NCBI RefSeq assembly: GCF_002102475.1
Contig: NZ_MSQD01000003.1
Coordinates: forward strand, 62,001-126,000
Source: Thermoanaerobacterium sp. PSU-2
GTDB taxonomy: Bacteria > Bacillota > Thermoanaerobacteria > Thermoanaerobacterales > Thermoanaerobacteraceae
Direction of reading: 5' to 3'
DNA length: 64,000 nt
In this document: piece after piece, positions 8,746 to 17,054 of the stretch
How positions within the stretch are numbered: the first letter of the stretch is position 1
Layout: each line of letters begins with the position of its first letter
Position numbers and translations under genes: made by a program
Notes under the pieces: model-generated
Databases searched by the model: none
What the model saw: the letters and a program-made list of their open reading frames with translations, nothing else
What the model was told of the DNA's origin: nothing

Positions 8746-10095
8746 TTAATTAATTATCGGCAATTTCACTGTGAATTTTGTCCCTTCATTTAAAATACTT
8801 TCAACATTTATAGTACCATTATGAGCTTTTATTATAGCCTTAGCAATTGATAACCCTAAGCCACTGCCACCATAATCCCTGCTTCGTGACTTTTCACTCC
8901 TGTAAAATCTTTCGTATATAAAAGGCAAATCTTCTTTCGGTATGCCTATGCCGTTGTCAGAAACTGTAATCACTGCAAATTGTCCTTCATTGTACAGTTT
9001 TACTTTTATGTTTCCACCTTCACCTGTGTATTTATTAGCATTTACAAGCAGATTAATCAGTACCTCTGATATTCTATCTTTGTCTGCAACCACAAAAATG
9101 TCATCTTCAATATTTTTCTCCAAATGCTGATTTTTATTGATAAAAATGCTTTCGTAATTTATCAATAAACTTTTAATCAATTCCGACAAATTGAATCTTG
9201 CTTTATTTATCTTTAGATTGTCAATTTCTATTTTATTCAATAATTCAATATCATTTATGAGATTAGACAATCTTACTACTTCTTCATAAAGGCTTACAAT
9301 CCTTTCTTTAGATGGCTCCCAAACACCGTCAATTATAGCCTCTAAATGACTTTTAAGGGTTGATAAAGGCGTTCTCAATTCATGTGCTATATTTTGCGTC
9401 AACTGTGCTCTTAGCATCCCTTGACTTTTTAATGATGCGCCAAGATGATTTATGGCAGCAGTTAATGCAAGCAATTCCTCCTCTTTTGGTATTTCTTCTA
9501 CTCTGACGTCGTAATCTCCACTTTCTAATTTACTTGCTACTTTTGCTATATTCAAAATAGGCTTTGTAAGATATTTTGCAACATATATGCTTATTATCAG
9601 CACCAATGCAATCGTCAATATTGTTATTAATGCGATATATTTATTTACATCGTACAAAAACTTATAATCCAGTTTGCTCATAGGCATAGTGCCGCTATAC
9701 GTTATATCAACATAGGCAACCTTTTTGCCATCTACAACTATCGGGAGGGTTTGGGTTGACATTTTGCTACTACTTGCCATGCCCATCATTGAAAGCATTG
9801 ATGGCGTCTTAATGATTATATTGCCTTTCAAATCCCTAACCACAATGTCATACCCACTCATCATTAGAGTATGTGCCATTCTGCTACCTGTCTCATTCCA
9901 ACTGCCCGTCTCCTTGTACGTTTCAGCGATTGATGAAGCAATGTTGTCAAACTGCACATTTGCTGACTGTTTAATGTAAATTCCAAAATTATTTATTATT
10001 AAAATATTTATGGTAATGCTGAATACGACTATCGATAATAAAGCAATAGATATAAACGATACAGCAGTTTTAGTTCTTATATCATTTTTAATCAT
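8746..10095 (-). CDS. Sensor histidine kinase
   Basis: The 449-residue membrane kinase has a transmembrane helix near the N-terminus, an extracytoplasmic sensing region of about 100 residues, and a second helix at about 148-170. HAMP follows, then the phosphoacceptor H-box NIAHELRTPLS and an HATPase domain with DNGIGIPKEDLPFIYERF and GSGLGLSIAK. The start used overlaps the regulator stop by 8 bp; an in-frame ATG 30 nt upstream would overlap further and has no ribosome site. The sensing region has Met-rich stretches (SMLSMMGMASSSKM), as in some metal sensors, but the signal is not determined. Confidence 0.88.
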   Translation of the reverse strand: MIKNDIRTKTAVSFISIALLSIVVFSITINILIINNFGIYIKQSANVQFDNIASSIAETYKETGSWNETGSRMAHTLMMSGYDIVVRDLKGNIIIKTPSMLSMMGMASSSKMSTQTLPIVVDGKKVAYVDITYSGTMPMSKLDYKFLYDVNKYIALITILTIALVLIISIYVAKYLTKPILNIAKVASKLESGDYDVRVEEIPKEEELLALTAAINHLGASLKSQGMLRAQLTQNIAHELRTPLSTLKSHLEAIIDGVWEPSKERIVSLYEEVVRLSNLINDIELLNKIEIDNLKINKARFNLSELIKSLLINYESIFINKNQHLEKNIEDDIFVVADKDRISEVLINLLVNANKYTGEGGNIKVKLYNEGQFAVITVSDNGIGIPKEDLPFIYERFYRSEKSRSRDYGGSGLGLSIAKAIIKAHNGTINVESILNEGTKFTVKLPIIN

Positions 10096-10777
10096 TTTCT
10101 TCACCAAATTTATAACCTGCCCCATACACAGTTTTTATATATGTTGGATTTTTAGGATCATCTTCTATCTTTTGCCTCAAGTTTTTTATATGAGCGTCTA
10201 TCGTCCTATCGAAACCATCAAAATCGTAGCCAAAAGCCTTTTCAATAAGCTCGCTTCTCGTAAATACCTTGTTGGGATTTTGCGCCATCACAGTCAACAA
10301 CTTGTACTCATTTGGCGTTAAATTGACGATCCTACCTTTCTTCTTCACTTCGTATGATCTTGTATCAATTACAAGATCGCCATCATTAAACATGAATATA
10401 TCATTTAATGGCAAATCATTCTTTGTCCTTCTAAGTATAGCTTTGACTCTCATTGTCAACTCTCGAGGGCTAAATGGCTTCGTTAAGTAATCATCTGCAC
10501 CAATTGTAAAACCATATACCTTATCATCTTCACTTACTTTAGCAGTAAGCATTAAAATTGGCACCTTTGATAAAGCTCTTATTTTTCTGCATATTTCTTC
10601 ACCGGACATGCCTGGCAGCATTAAATCTAATATGACCAAATCTGGATTTACAGTTTTAAAAGTATTTAAAGCATTGGCACCATTGGTCTCAGTTAAAACG
10701 GTGTACCCTTCCTTTTCAAGATACGCTTTTATAACGTCCAAGATTTTCTCTTCATCATCTATTGCCAGTATTTTCAT
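10088..10777 (-). CDS. OmpR/PhoB family response regulator
   Basis: The 229-residue regulator has a receiver domain (DDEE acidic pair, phosphoacceptor Asp in VILDLMLPG, Lys in DDYLTKPF) and a C-terminal winged helix of the OmpR class (TVYGAGYKF near the end). GTG and ATG codons lie in tandem; the ATG at 10777 is better spaced from GAGGTG. It is the first gene of an operon with the kinase. A 20-bp operator at its promoter recurs before the SHOCT gene, which suggests autoregulation. Confidence 0.9.
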   Translation of the reverse strand: MKILAIDDEEKILDVIKAYLEKEGYTVLTETNGANALNTFKTVNPDLVILDLMLPGMSGEEICRKIRALSKVPILMLTAKVSEDDKVYGFTIGADDYLTKPFSPRELTMRVKAILRRTKNDLPLNDIFMFNDGDLVIDTRSYEVKKKGRIVNLTPNEYKLLTVMAQNPNKVFTRSELIEKAFGYDFDGFDRTIDAHIKNLRQKIEDDPKNPTYIKTVYGAGYKFGEEND

Positions 10778-10796
10778 CACAAAACACCTCAGATAT

Positions 10797-10828
10797 ATTA
10801 TACATTATAATTGTGAAGAATAAATGAA
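10797..10828 (-). promoter_or_regulatory. Response-regulator promoter and operator (copy 2)
   Basis: The minus strand has TATAAT (10797-10802) and, 10 bp beyond, a 20-bp block (10809-10828) with TTCAT and TTCAC half sites 11 bp apart. The operator covers the -35 region, as expected for an OmpR-type activator or autoregulator. Confidence 0.6.
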
Positions 10829-10829
10829 A

Positions 10830-10865
10830 AAAAAGATACCACAATCTAAATTATGGTATCTTTTT
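10830..10865 (-). terminator. trxA terminator
   Basis: A perfect 12-bp stem (10830-10841 with 10854-10865) with A and T runs at the ends lies just downstream of trxA. Confidence 0.85.
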
Positions 10866-10882
10866 ATAGATCTTTCACAAAC

Positions 10883-11215
10883 TTATACCTGTGCATCTAT
10901 ATATCTTGCAAGTCTGTATTCTAATTGTTCTTTTGGCATAAATCCGATAACTTTGTCAACTAATTGTCCATTTTGAAAAACACCTAACGTAGGAATGCTC
11001 ATTATCCTATATTGCGATGCAATCAAAGGATTCTCGTCAACATTTAACTTTACAACCTTTATTTTATCAGAATATTCCTCTGCAAATTCTTCCAATACAG
11101 GTGCCATCATTCTGCAAGGTCCACACCATGCAGCCCAAAAGTCAACTAAAACAGGCTTATCGGAATTATACACCTCAGTATCAAAGTTCATATCTGTAAC
11201 GTTAATAGGTTTCAT
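10883..11215 (-). CDS. trxA: Thioredoxin
   Basis: The 110-residue protein is a classic thioredoxin: [14 protein letters not shown] holds the redox CGPC, with the cis-Pro in SIPTLGVF. It reduces cytoplasmic protein disulfides. The ATG at 11215 follows GGAGGG; a TTG directly before it is too close. It has its own promoter and terminator. It is probably co-regulated with the membrane thiol-redox genes upstream, since both promoters carry a similar C-rich/G-rich palindrome. Confidence 0.95.
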   Translation of the reverse strand: MKPINVTDMNFDTEVYNSDKPVLVDFWAAWCGPCRMMAPVLEEFAEEYSDKIKVVKLNVDENPLIASQYRIMSIPTLGVFQNGQLVDKVIGFMPKEQLEYRLARYIDAQV

Positions 11216-11234
11216 CAATATCCCTCCTTTATAC

Positions 11235-11296
11235 TATACCCCCGGTATATGGGTTATCGCTAAATTAAATATACCACCTTTTTAACAAATTGTCAA
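11235..11296 (-). promoter_or_regulatory. trxA promoter with CsoR/CstR-like operator
   Basis: TTGACA (11291-11296) and TATATT (11268-11273) are 17 bp apart on the minus strand. About 13 bp downstream is TATACCCCCGGTATA (11235-11249) within a broader ACCC-N7-GGGGGT pattern. Such dyads resemble operators of CsoR/CstR (DUF156) repressors, which answer to copper or sulfur species. Confidence 0.55.
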
Positions 11297-11299
11297 TAA

Positions 11300-11890
11300 T
11301 TATTGAGATATGGTCTTAAAATATTGATCTACCTCATCGTATGTCATGGCACCATTGCTTATAGCCTTTATTATTCCATCTTTGTCAATGAAAAATGACA
11401 TCGGTATAAATTGAACTTTATAATCCATGGCTACCTTTGCATCGCTGTCTAAAAGGACATCAAAACTATAACCCTTTCCTGAAAGGTAATTTTCAACAGT
11501 TGATTTATCCTCACCAATATCTATCGCCAATAAGACAACATCATTTTTGTTATTCTCATAAAACTTGTTTAATTCAGGCATCTCAATCTTACAATATGGA
11601 CATGTTGTAGCCCAAAAATTTAATATGACCTTTTTCCCTCTTAGCTTTGATAATGTTACTGTTTTCCCATTTACATCTTTTAGCGTAAAATCCGGCGCTA
11701 AATCGCCTTTTTCAATACCTACTTGAGCATTGCTGGCACCATTATTCGCATTCTGGCTCTTTGTTTGACTTGACACTACGTAATTGTTCAAAAAGTAAAT
11801 TGAAATTCCCAATATCAAAACTAAAACTATTGAAACAGTCAATATCATATTTTTGTTGCTGCTTTTTGACTTCTTCTTATTTGATTTCAC
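11300..11890 (-). CDS. TlpA/ResA-type thiol-disulfide oxidoreductase, membrane anchored
   Basis: The 196-residue protein has a Lys-rich N-terminus, one signal-anchor helix (about residues 16-34), and an outward-facing thioredoxin-like domain beginning GDLAPDFTLKDVNGK. The active site is WATTCPYCKIEMP (CPYC; ResA has CEPC). The cis-Pro is in QFIPMSFFID. It starts at GTG behind GAGGTG, 10 bp after ccdA. It presumably reduces extracytoplasmic disulfides with electrons from the CcdA protein. The target, cytochrome c or spore or cell-wall proteins, is not shown by the sequence. Confidence 0.88.
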   Translation of the reverse strand: MKSNKKKSKSSNKNMILTVSIVLVLILGISIYFLNNYVVSSQTKSQNANNGASNAQVGIEKGDLAPDFTLKDVNGKTVTLSKLRGKKVILNFWATTCPYCKIEMPELNKFYENNKNDVVLLAIDIGEDKSTVENYLSGKGYSFDVLLDSDAKVAMDYKVQFIPMSFFIDKDGIIKAISNGAMTYDEVDQYFKTISQ

Positions 11891-11900
11891 TCAAATCACC

Positions 11901-12557
11901 TCAAATATTAATGTAACTTTCAAGCCTTATAATGAGATTAAAATACATCAAAATTCCGAAAATTATCAAAAATAAACCGCCAATTTTTTCAATATACGGC
12001 ATAATAAAATTTATCTTTTTGTAAAATGCTTTAAATCTATCAATTAGTATAGCAGCTACTATAAATGGAATTCCAATTCCTAATGAGTAAGCAAACAGCA
12101 GAAGAACCCCAACATACACAGTGTTTTGTTCACCTGCATATAAAAGGATAGTCGCAAGTATAGGACCAACACATGGCGTCCAACCAGAGGCAAAAGCTAT
12201 GCCAAAAATGAAACTGCTAAAATACCCCTCCTTTTTGTTAGAAACATTAAGTTTCACTTCTCTGCTCAGAAAAGCCGGCTTTATGATGCCCATCATATAA
12301 AGTCCAAATAATAATATTATTATGCCACTGGCTTTTCTAAATAGAACTTTGTATGAAACAAAAAATTTTCCCAATTGACTGGCCGTAGCTCCCATGAGAA
12401 CAAAAACGATGCTAAAGCCCAACACAAATAAAAATAAATTGAAAAAATTTTTCTTCTTACCGCCGAAAATATACGTCACGTAAACAGGTATTAGCGGTAA
12501 AATGCATGGCGAAAAGAACGAAACAATACCACCTAAAAACGCTGCAAATAAAGACAC
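11901..12557 (-). CDS. ccdA: CcdA family thiol:disulfide transport protein
   Basis: The 218-residue, six-helix membrane protein has the duplicated proline/cysteine motifs of CcdA: SFFSPCILPLIP in the first helix and SGWTPCVGPILA in the fourth, whose Cys pair carries electrons across the membrane. It passes reductant from cytoplasmic thioredoxin to outward-facing thioredoxin-like proteins, here the ResA-like protein 10 bp downstream. The start is GTG behind AAGGGGG. The set trxA, ccdA, resA-like is a complete electron path from cytoplasm to cell surface. Confidence 0.9.
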   Translation of the reverse strand: MSLFAAFLGGIVSFFSPCILPLIPVYVTYIFGGKKKNFFNLFLFVLGFSIVFVLMGATASQLGKFFVSYKVLFRKASGIIILLFGLYMMGIIKPAFLSREVKLNVSNKKEGYFSSFIFGIAFASGWTPCVGPILATILLYAGEQNTVYVGVLLLFAYSLGIGIPFIVAAILIDRFKAFYKKINFIMPYIEKIGGLFLIIFGILMYFNLIIRLESYINI

Positions 12558-12569
12558 TTAAATCCCCCT

Positions 12570-12627
12570 TACCCCCTATAGAGGGGTCGTTTACTTTAAT
12601 TATACTACATCGAATTTTTAAAAACAA
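12570..12627 (-). promoter_or_regulatory. ccdA promoter with CsoR/CstR-like operator
   Basis: The minus strand has TTGTTT (12622-12627) and TATAAT (12599-12604) with a 17-bp spacer. The palindrome ACCCCTCTATAGGGGGT (12571-12587) lies about 11 bp downstream, the same placement as at trxA. Confidence 0.55.
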
Positions 12628-12629
12628 AT

Positions 12630-12657
12630 AAAGCTATAAACGATTGTCTATAGCTTT
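12630..12657 (-). terminator. nagB terminator
   Basis: A 9-bp stem (12630-12638 with 12649-12657) overlaps the nagB stop codon and is followed on the minus strand by a T-rich tract. Confidence 0.75.
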
Positions 12658-13418
12658 GAGATAATATCGACATTTTCTTTTACTTTCTCTAAATCTATTA
12701 AAGATGCGGCATCACTGTCTATTACAATTGTGACATCAGGATGCAATGATAAAACAGTTGATGGAACATCTGTCGTAAGATAGCCGTTTAAAGTCTCTTT
12801 TATAGCTTTTGCTTTGTTTTTACCAGATGCCAATAATAAAATTTTCCTTGATTTCATTATCGTGCCTAGCCCCATTGTTACAGCTTTTCTCGGAACTTCA
12901 TCAATGCTTTTGAAAAATCTCTTATTTGCATTTATAGTTTCTTCTGCCAGATCTACTATGTGTGTCTTTGTATTTATATAGTCATCAGGCTCATTAAAAC
13001 CAATGTGCCCATTTACACCTAAACCTAATAATTGAAGATCAATTTCTCCAAACTTTTCTATCTCCTCATCGTACAATCTGCAGTCTCTATCAAAATCGTC
13101 TGAAACCCCTTTTGGTATGTGAATATTATCCTTTTTTATATTTATATGATTGAATAAATTTTCATACATGAAGTAGTGATAGCTTTGAGGATGGTCATCT
13201 GGCAGTCCTACATATTCATCAAGGTTAAAGGTTATGACGTAGGAAAAATCAATCTCTCCATTATTGTACATCCTGATTAACTCTCTATAAGTTCCAAGCG
13301 GTGTAGAACCTGTGGCAAGACCTAATACAGAATTCGCTTTTCTGTTTACCTGTTCTTTTATGATCTCCGCTGCAGTTCTGCTCATTTCATCATAGTTATT
13401 TGTTATTATTACTTTCAC
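12648..13418 (-). CDS. nagB: Glucosamine-6-phosphate deaminase
   Basis: The 256-residue enzyme isomerises and deaminates glucosamine-6-phosphate to fructose-6-phosphate and ammonia. Family motifs are [20 protein letters not shown] with the catalytic Asp, and [13 protein letters not shown] with the ring-opening His. The GTG at 13418 follows AAAGGA at a normal distance; an in-frame ATG 9 nt upstream sits inside that site. It lies 19 bp after the ROK regulator gene in the same operon. No nagA or sugar transporter is in the window. Confidence 0.95.
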   Translation of the reverse strand: MKVIITNNYDEMSRTAAEIIKEQVNRKANSVLGLATGSTPLGTYRELIRMYNNGEIDFSYVITFNLDEYVGLPDDHPQSYHYFMYENLFNHINIKKDNIHIPKGVSDDFDRDCRLYDEEIEKFGEIDLQLLGLGVNGHIGFNEPDDYINTKTHIVDLAEETINANKRFFKSIDEVPRKAVTMGLGTIMKSRKILLLASGKNKAKAIKETLNGYLTTDVPSTVLSLHPDVTIVIDSDAASLIDLEKVKENVDIISKL

Positions 13419-13437
13419 AAGAATCATCCTTTCGATT

Positions 13438-14586
13438 TTATATTAATATTAAGTAATTTGTCTTAAGAAGAACGTCAGCAGATGCGCCTATTGCGGCGGC
13501 ATCTTCGTTTAACTTTGTATATATGATCTTTACATCAAACGGGACCATTTTATCAATTAGCTTTTTTATACTATCTACTATATCGATGCCTAAGTTTATC
13601 ACATCGCCTGCTATGACTATAAGCTCTGGATTTAATATGCTAATGATGTTAGCAAAACCCATGCTTAAATTTTCTATGAATTCATCAAAAGCTCTGATAC
13701 AAATCTCATCTTTTGCCAAATATCCATTAACAAAATCCTTTATCGTACCAAATTTTCCATTCGACATATTCTTTAATGTGGAGACAAGACCTAAAAGCGA
13801 TGCTTTGCTTTCAAAATACCCATAATCTTCGTATAAATACTTTTTACCTAAAACATCTCTGCCTATAGCCATGTATCCAACTTCTCCTGCTGTGTATTTA
13901 TGACCCCTCACTAATTTTCCGTTAATATATATTCCAGAACCAATGCCGTTTCCTATTGTTACAAGTACAAAATTGTTGACATCTTTGCATGAACCTATCC
14001 ATCTTTCACCTAATGCTGCGTAATTAACGCTATTGTCTATAAATATGTCATAGTCAAACGCTTCTTTCAACTTAGAAAAAAGGTTAAAGTCAACCCATGA
14101 AAGTCCCGGCGCATACACTGTTCCTTTTTCTATATTTGTTATGCCAGGAGCTCCAACACCTATGCCTGCAATGTCATCTCGATATTCTAATAATTCCTTA
14201 ATGATTTTGACTGTGTTTAAAAAAGCTTCCTCTTTTATTCCTGTAGGCCTTTTTATCTTTTTTATTATTTTTCCTTCCAAATTTGTAAGCACTCCAATTG
14301 TATTTGTCGATTCTATATCGATGCCTATGGAAAACTTCGCATTAGGATTAAAAGTAAGCTCTATAGGCTTTCTACCCGCTGATGTAGTATTGCCATACCC
14401 TTCTTCGCTCACAAGACCTTCCTTTATCAATTCATCTACTATTCCAGATACTGTCGACTTGCTCATATTAAGGACTTTAGAGATTTTAATGCGGGAGATA
14501 GGCTGCATTTTTTTAATGACATCTAAAACATTTGCCGTGTTCATATTTTTGATAAGATAATTAGTACCCTTCCTATACTGCGTCAA
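13438..14586 (-). CDS. ROK family transcriptional repressor (NagC/XylR type)
   Basis: The 382-residue protein has an N-terminal winged helix-turn-helix (about residues 18-70, with [19 protein letters not shown]) followed by a ROK sugar-kinase-like domain. Phosphate-binding and sugar-binding segments are visible ([32 protein letters not shown]). The usual CxCGxxGC zinc motif of ROK proteins is absent: after GEVGYM comes [13 protein letters not shown], with no Cys. It starts at TTG behind GGGAGGTGAT. Gene order and operator suggest it represses itself and nagB, with an amino-sugar phosphate as inducer. Confidence 0.88.
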   Translation of the reverse strand: MTQYRKGTNYLIKNMNTANVLDVIKKMQPISRIKISKVLNMSKSTVSGIVDELIKEGLVSEEGYGNTTSAGRKPIELTFNPNAKFSIGIDIESTNTIGVLTNLEGKIIKKIKRPTGIKEEAFLNTVKIIKELLEYRDDIAGIGVGAPGITNIEKGTVYAPGLSWVDFNLFSKLKEAFDYDIFIDNSVNYAALGERWIGSCKDVNNFVLVTIGNGIGSGIYINGKLVRGHKYTAGEVGYMAIGRDVLGKKYLYEDYGYFESKASLLGLVSTLKNMSNGKFGTIKDFVNGYLAKDEICIRAFDEFIENLSMGFANIISILNPELIVIAGDVINLGIDIVDSIKKLIDKMVPFDVKIIYTKLNEDAAAIGASADVLLKTNYLILI

Positions 14587-14639
14587 TTTATCACCTCCCT
14601 AATTAGTTCACTCCCAGAACCAATTGCCTTTAAAAAATT

Positions 14640-14699
14640 AGTTCGAACATCGAACTTTTATCTAATAATATTATACCATCAAAAACATCCTTTTGTAAA
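14640..14699 (-). promoter_or_regulatory. Promoter and palindromic operator of the ROK-nagB operon
   Basis: On the minus strand TTTACA (14694-14699) and TATAAT (14670-14675) are 18 bp apart. Immediately downstream is a perfect 7-bp dyad AGTTCGA-ACA-TCGAACT (14640-14656). A weaker copy, TTAGTTC-N7-GAAC, lies at about 14604-14620. ROK repressors bind TTAGTT-type dyads, so this is the likely operator. Confidence 0.6.
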
Positions 14700-14811
14700 T
14701 AATTTTTACGTACGATTTAGGAGGAATTTCTAAATTTTTGTAGAATATATGTTTTATAATTATGCGAGAAAATTAGACAGACAAAAAGCGAAAGTAGGTT
14801 AGCATATAATT

Positions 14812-15192
14812 ATGAATAAGAGAAAAAATTTTATAGTAAAAATTGTATCAATGGCAATATTAATATTTACATTGACTTTTACAGCAGGTTGCTCAAAAAA
14901 CAACTCAAATTATCATGAAGAAAAAAGCTGGGCATTTTCTAAAATTATCATTTTAAATGGTGAGACTTATGTTGGCACATCTGATGATGTCACTTCTATT
15001 GACAAGAAAATTGGTACTATTAAATACTTTTCAACTGGGGAGGCAAATATAAATAATACGATTTTTTCAAACTATTATAAAGTTGGCACTAATTTATACT
15101 CTATTCCAAATGTTAACACAAAAGATGCAATTGCAGTAGAAATATCCAAAAATCATTATATTAAAGCAATTAACAAGCGTTTAATCAATTAA
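14812..15192 (+). CDS. Predicted lipoprotein of unknown function
   Basis: The 126-residue product has a charged start, a hydrophobic signal segment (about residues 9-25) and a lipobox ending TAGC, predicting cleavage before Cys and lipid anchoring. The mature part of about 100 residues looks beta-rich (IIILNGETYVGTSD, GTIKYFSTGEANI). I recognise no domain. It is the first of four co-directional small genes coding for exported or membrane products, on the opposite strand to the nagB operon. The ribosome site is weak. Confidence 0.65.
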   Translation: MNKRKNFIVKIVSMAILIFTLTFTAGCSKNNSNYHEEKSWAFSKIIILNGETYVGTSDDVTSIDKKIGTIKYFSTGEANINNTIFSNYYKVGTNLYSIPNVNTKDAIAVEISKNHYIKAINKRLIN

Positions 15193-15217
15193 AAAATTTG
15201 AAAGGAGATTGAAAAAA

Positions 15218-15709
15218 TTGCATGTTCGTAAGCTATATATCGTTATTAGTACATTTATAATGTTATGTATTTTAATTTTTTTAGTGATATCTGACGTGAC
15301 TTCTGAAACAAATATGGTCATATCAAAAGTAAAATCTGGACTTAATGCTGGATTGAATGACTTTTTGCTTAATGCACCTCGTACCAAGGTAAATGCTAAT
15401 GGAAGTTATGGTAATGATTATATACAAAATGAAAATAGCCAATCGTTTTATTATGTGCCAAATGGAAATAACCAATCACTATGGATAATAGTATATAAAG
15501 ATCTTTTGATAAACTTAAATCAAGATGAAAGTTTTCCTTTATGCAAGGTTACCAGTGTAGTTTTAGATTCAGATTTAGATACTGTTTTAGATGCTACAGC
15601 AACTGTTAATTTTCAAATTCTATTGGGATTTTCTAAAACTATTTATGTTCATCAAGAAATCAGACCTCTACCTCATTTTAAGCATATGACTGGTATGGAT
15701 AAAATATAA
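15218..15709 (+). CDS. Unknown protein with N-terminal membrane anchor
   Basis: The 163-residue product has a basic start and one hydrophobic segment (about residues 6-25), then an outward-facing domain. The TTG at 15218 is chosen because AAAGGAGA lies about 10 nt upstream; a TTG 9 nt earlier is too close. The pattern of a short basic N-terminus, a helix, then a beta-rich tail (ATATVNFQILLGFSKTIYVH) recalls TadE-like pilus-assembly proteins, but this is a resemblance of shape only. It follows the lipoprotein gene after 25 bp. Confidence 0.6.
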   Translation: MHVRKLYIVISTFIMLCILIFLVISDVTSETNMVISKVKSGLNAGLNDFLLNAPRTKVNANGSYGNDYIQNENSQSFYYVPNGNNQSLWIIVYKDLLINLNQDESFPLCKVTSVVLDSDLDTVLDATATVNFQILLGFSKTIYVHQEIRPLPHFKHMTGMDKI

Positions 15710-15765
15710 GATATTCATTTCTCTGCAAATAAATTTTAGACTAAATGGTCTGGAAAGGAGTATTT

Positions 15766-16431
15766 ATGACAATCAAACATAAAAATTTATGGATTTTTAT
15801 ATTTATTGGCTTGATTGCATTATTATTGGTTTCGTCTATCTCTAATCTTTTATTATATTTAAAATCGGTAAATATAAACAATTACCTTTCAAGGAGAGTT
15901 TTTGAAGATACCTCTGGTTTCGCATCATCAGTCTTAAAAACTGATCAAATATTAAATGATTCTTTGCATAGTAAACAAATTACAATCGGTAATGCTAACA
16001 TTCTGGGAAATGAATTTTTAAATCAGAGCAATGATATTTTTGATTTGGTAGATATATATGTACATAATGCAATGGAAGAAATACCTATGGGTAACATTAT
16101 ATCTTACATTCCAGAGGAATTTTCATTGTACATAAGCCGAATATTGAATAGACCTCCTCAATCATTTGACATTTATGCATACAACAAAGACGAAATTATT
16201 AAATTAAATAAAGAACAATTGGCTAAGTTTACTAAGATGAAAGACATAAATGATAAATTAGTGGAAATTGTAAAAAAAGATGTGAAGGGACTAAAAACAT
16301 ATGGGATAGAAAACAATGCTGATTTTACTCCTTCGAATGCTATTAAAAATCCGTTGTGGAAAAGACTAATTAACGATATTGTAGACTACAAAAATAAAAT
16401 TCATTGGTCACCCGGCTTCATATTGAATTAA
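15766..16431 (+). CDS. Unknown single-pass membrane protein
   Basis: The 221-residue product has one N-terminal hydrophobic segment (about residues 7-27) and a hydrophilic, largely helical outward domain with many Ile, Asn and Lys. No known motif is seen. The ATG follows AAAGGAG at 5 nt; a GTG 21 nt upstream has no such site. It lies third in the cluster, and the helix-then-domain topology matches its upstream neighbour, so the products may work together at the membrane. Confidence 0.6.
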   Translation: MTIKHKNLWIFIFIGLIALLLVSSISNLLLYLKSVNINNYLSRRVFEDTSGFASSVLKTDQILNDSLHSKQITIGNANILGNEFLNQSNDIFDLVDIYVHNAMEEIPMGNIISYIPEEFSLYISRILNRPPQSFDIYAYNKDEIIKLNKEQLAKFTKMKDINDKLVEIVKKDVKGLKTYGIENNADFTPSNAIKNPLWKRLINDIVDYKNKIHWSPGFILN

Positions 16432-16499
16432 TAAATTAAAGTTGTATAATAATTCTAAAGTTAGAATGTTTCAATACATTACATTAAGAGGTGTTATTT

Positions 16500-16817
16500 A
16501 TGAAAGACAATGAGTCGAATAAAAAAAATGAATTTGAGAAGGAATTAGATAAACTAAAAGAGTGGGAAGAAAACCAGTACACCCCTGGCTATTATATTGG
16601 AACGGGACGAATTCCTGAACCCATAAAAGGGGTTGGCAAATATCCTTTTATACAAATAATTATTGGCTTGATAATATTATTACCCATGATAATTGCCGTA
16701 ATCGATGAGACAGATGTGTTAAATATAATATCATTTATAATACCGGCCATAATTGGTCTTTCCCTCATTTATGGAGGCATAATAAAATTAATAAACATGA
16801 AAAAAATTAGAAAATGA
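16500..16817 (+). CDS. Small two-helix membrane protein of unknown function
   Basis: The 105-residue product has a charged cytoplasmic-type N-terminus of about 50 residues (EKELDKLKEWEENQ, then GYYIGTGRIPEP) and two hydrophobic helices (about 53-69 and 75-96). The ATG follows AAGAGGTG. It closes the four-gene cluster. The next gene downstream has its own promoter and riboswitch. Confidence 0.6.
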   Translation: MKDNESNKKNEFEKELDKLKEWEENQYTPGYYIGTGRIPEPIKGVGKYPFIQIIIGLIILLPMIIAVIDETDVLNIISFIIPAIIGLSLIYGGIIKLINMKKIRK

Positions 16818-16828
16818 AACAAATTGCA

Positions 16829-16858
16829 TTGACATAATTTTTTGACTTATTATATAAT
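16829..16858 (+). promoter_or_regulatory. Promoter of the manganese-exporter transcript
   Basis: TTGACA (16829-16834) and TATAAT (16853-16858) are separated by 18 bp, about 35 bp before the riboswitch. Confidence 0.65.
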
Positions 16859-16892
16859 GAAGTAGATGTCTTTTAAAAATATTATATAGTCT

Positions 16893-16986
16893 ATGTAAAG
16901 GGGAGTAGTTCACATATATAAATATGTGGCAAAGTCAACATGCTGGTTTTAACCTGGCTTTGCCTTAAAGAATGAGACCTTTACGT
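16893..16986 (+). promoter_or_regulatory. yybP-ykoY manganese riboswitch
   Basis: The closing helix pairs GTAAAGG (16895-16901) with CCTTTAC (16978-16984). Inside are the conserved GGGGAGTAG, the second arm GCAAAGTCAACATGCTGG and AACCTGGCTTTGCC, and the terminal AATGAGACC, all as in the yybP-ykoY aptamer that binds Mn2+. A second hairpin (TAATATGT/ACATATTA, about 16985-17005) and a T-rich stretch before the gene form the likely expression platform. High Mn2+ is expected to switch on the exporter. Confidence 0.93.
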
Positions 16987-17054
16987 AATATGTTGCACAT
17001 ATTATGTAATAGGTTTTATTTTTTTGGCATACTAATTACAAGGAGGCAGATTTG

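Noticed and set aside
14719..14724. AGGAGG ribosome-site-like sequence upstream of the lipoprotein gene
   Set aside because: No start codon at a usable distance opens a reading frame; the nearest TTG is followed at once by a stop.
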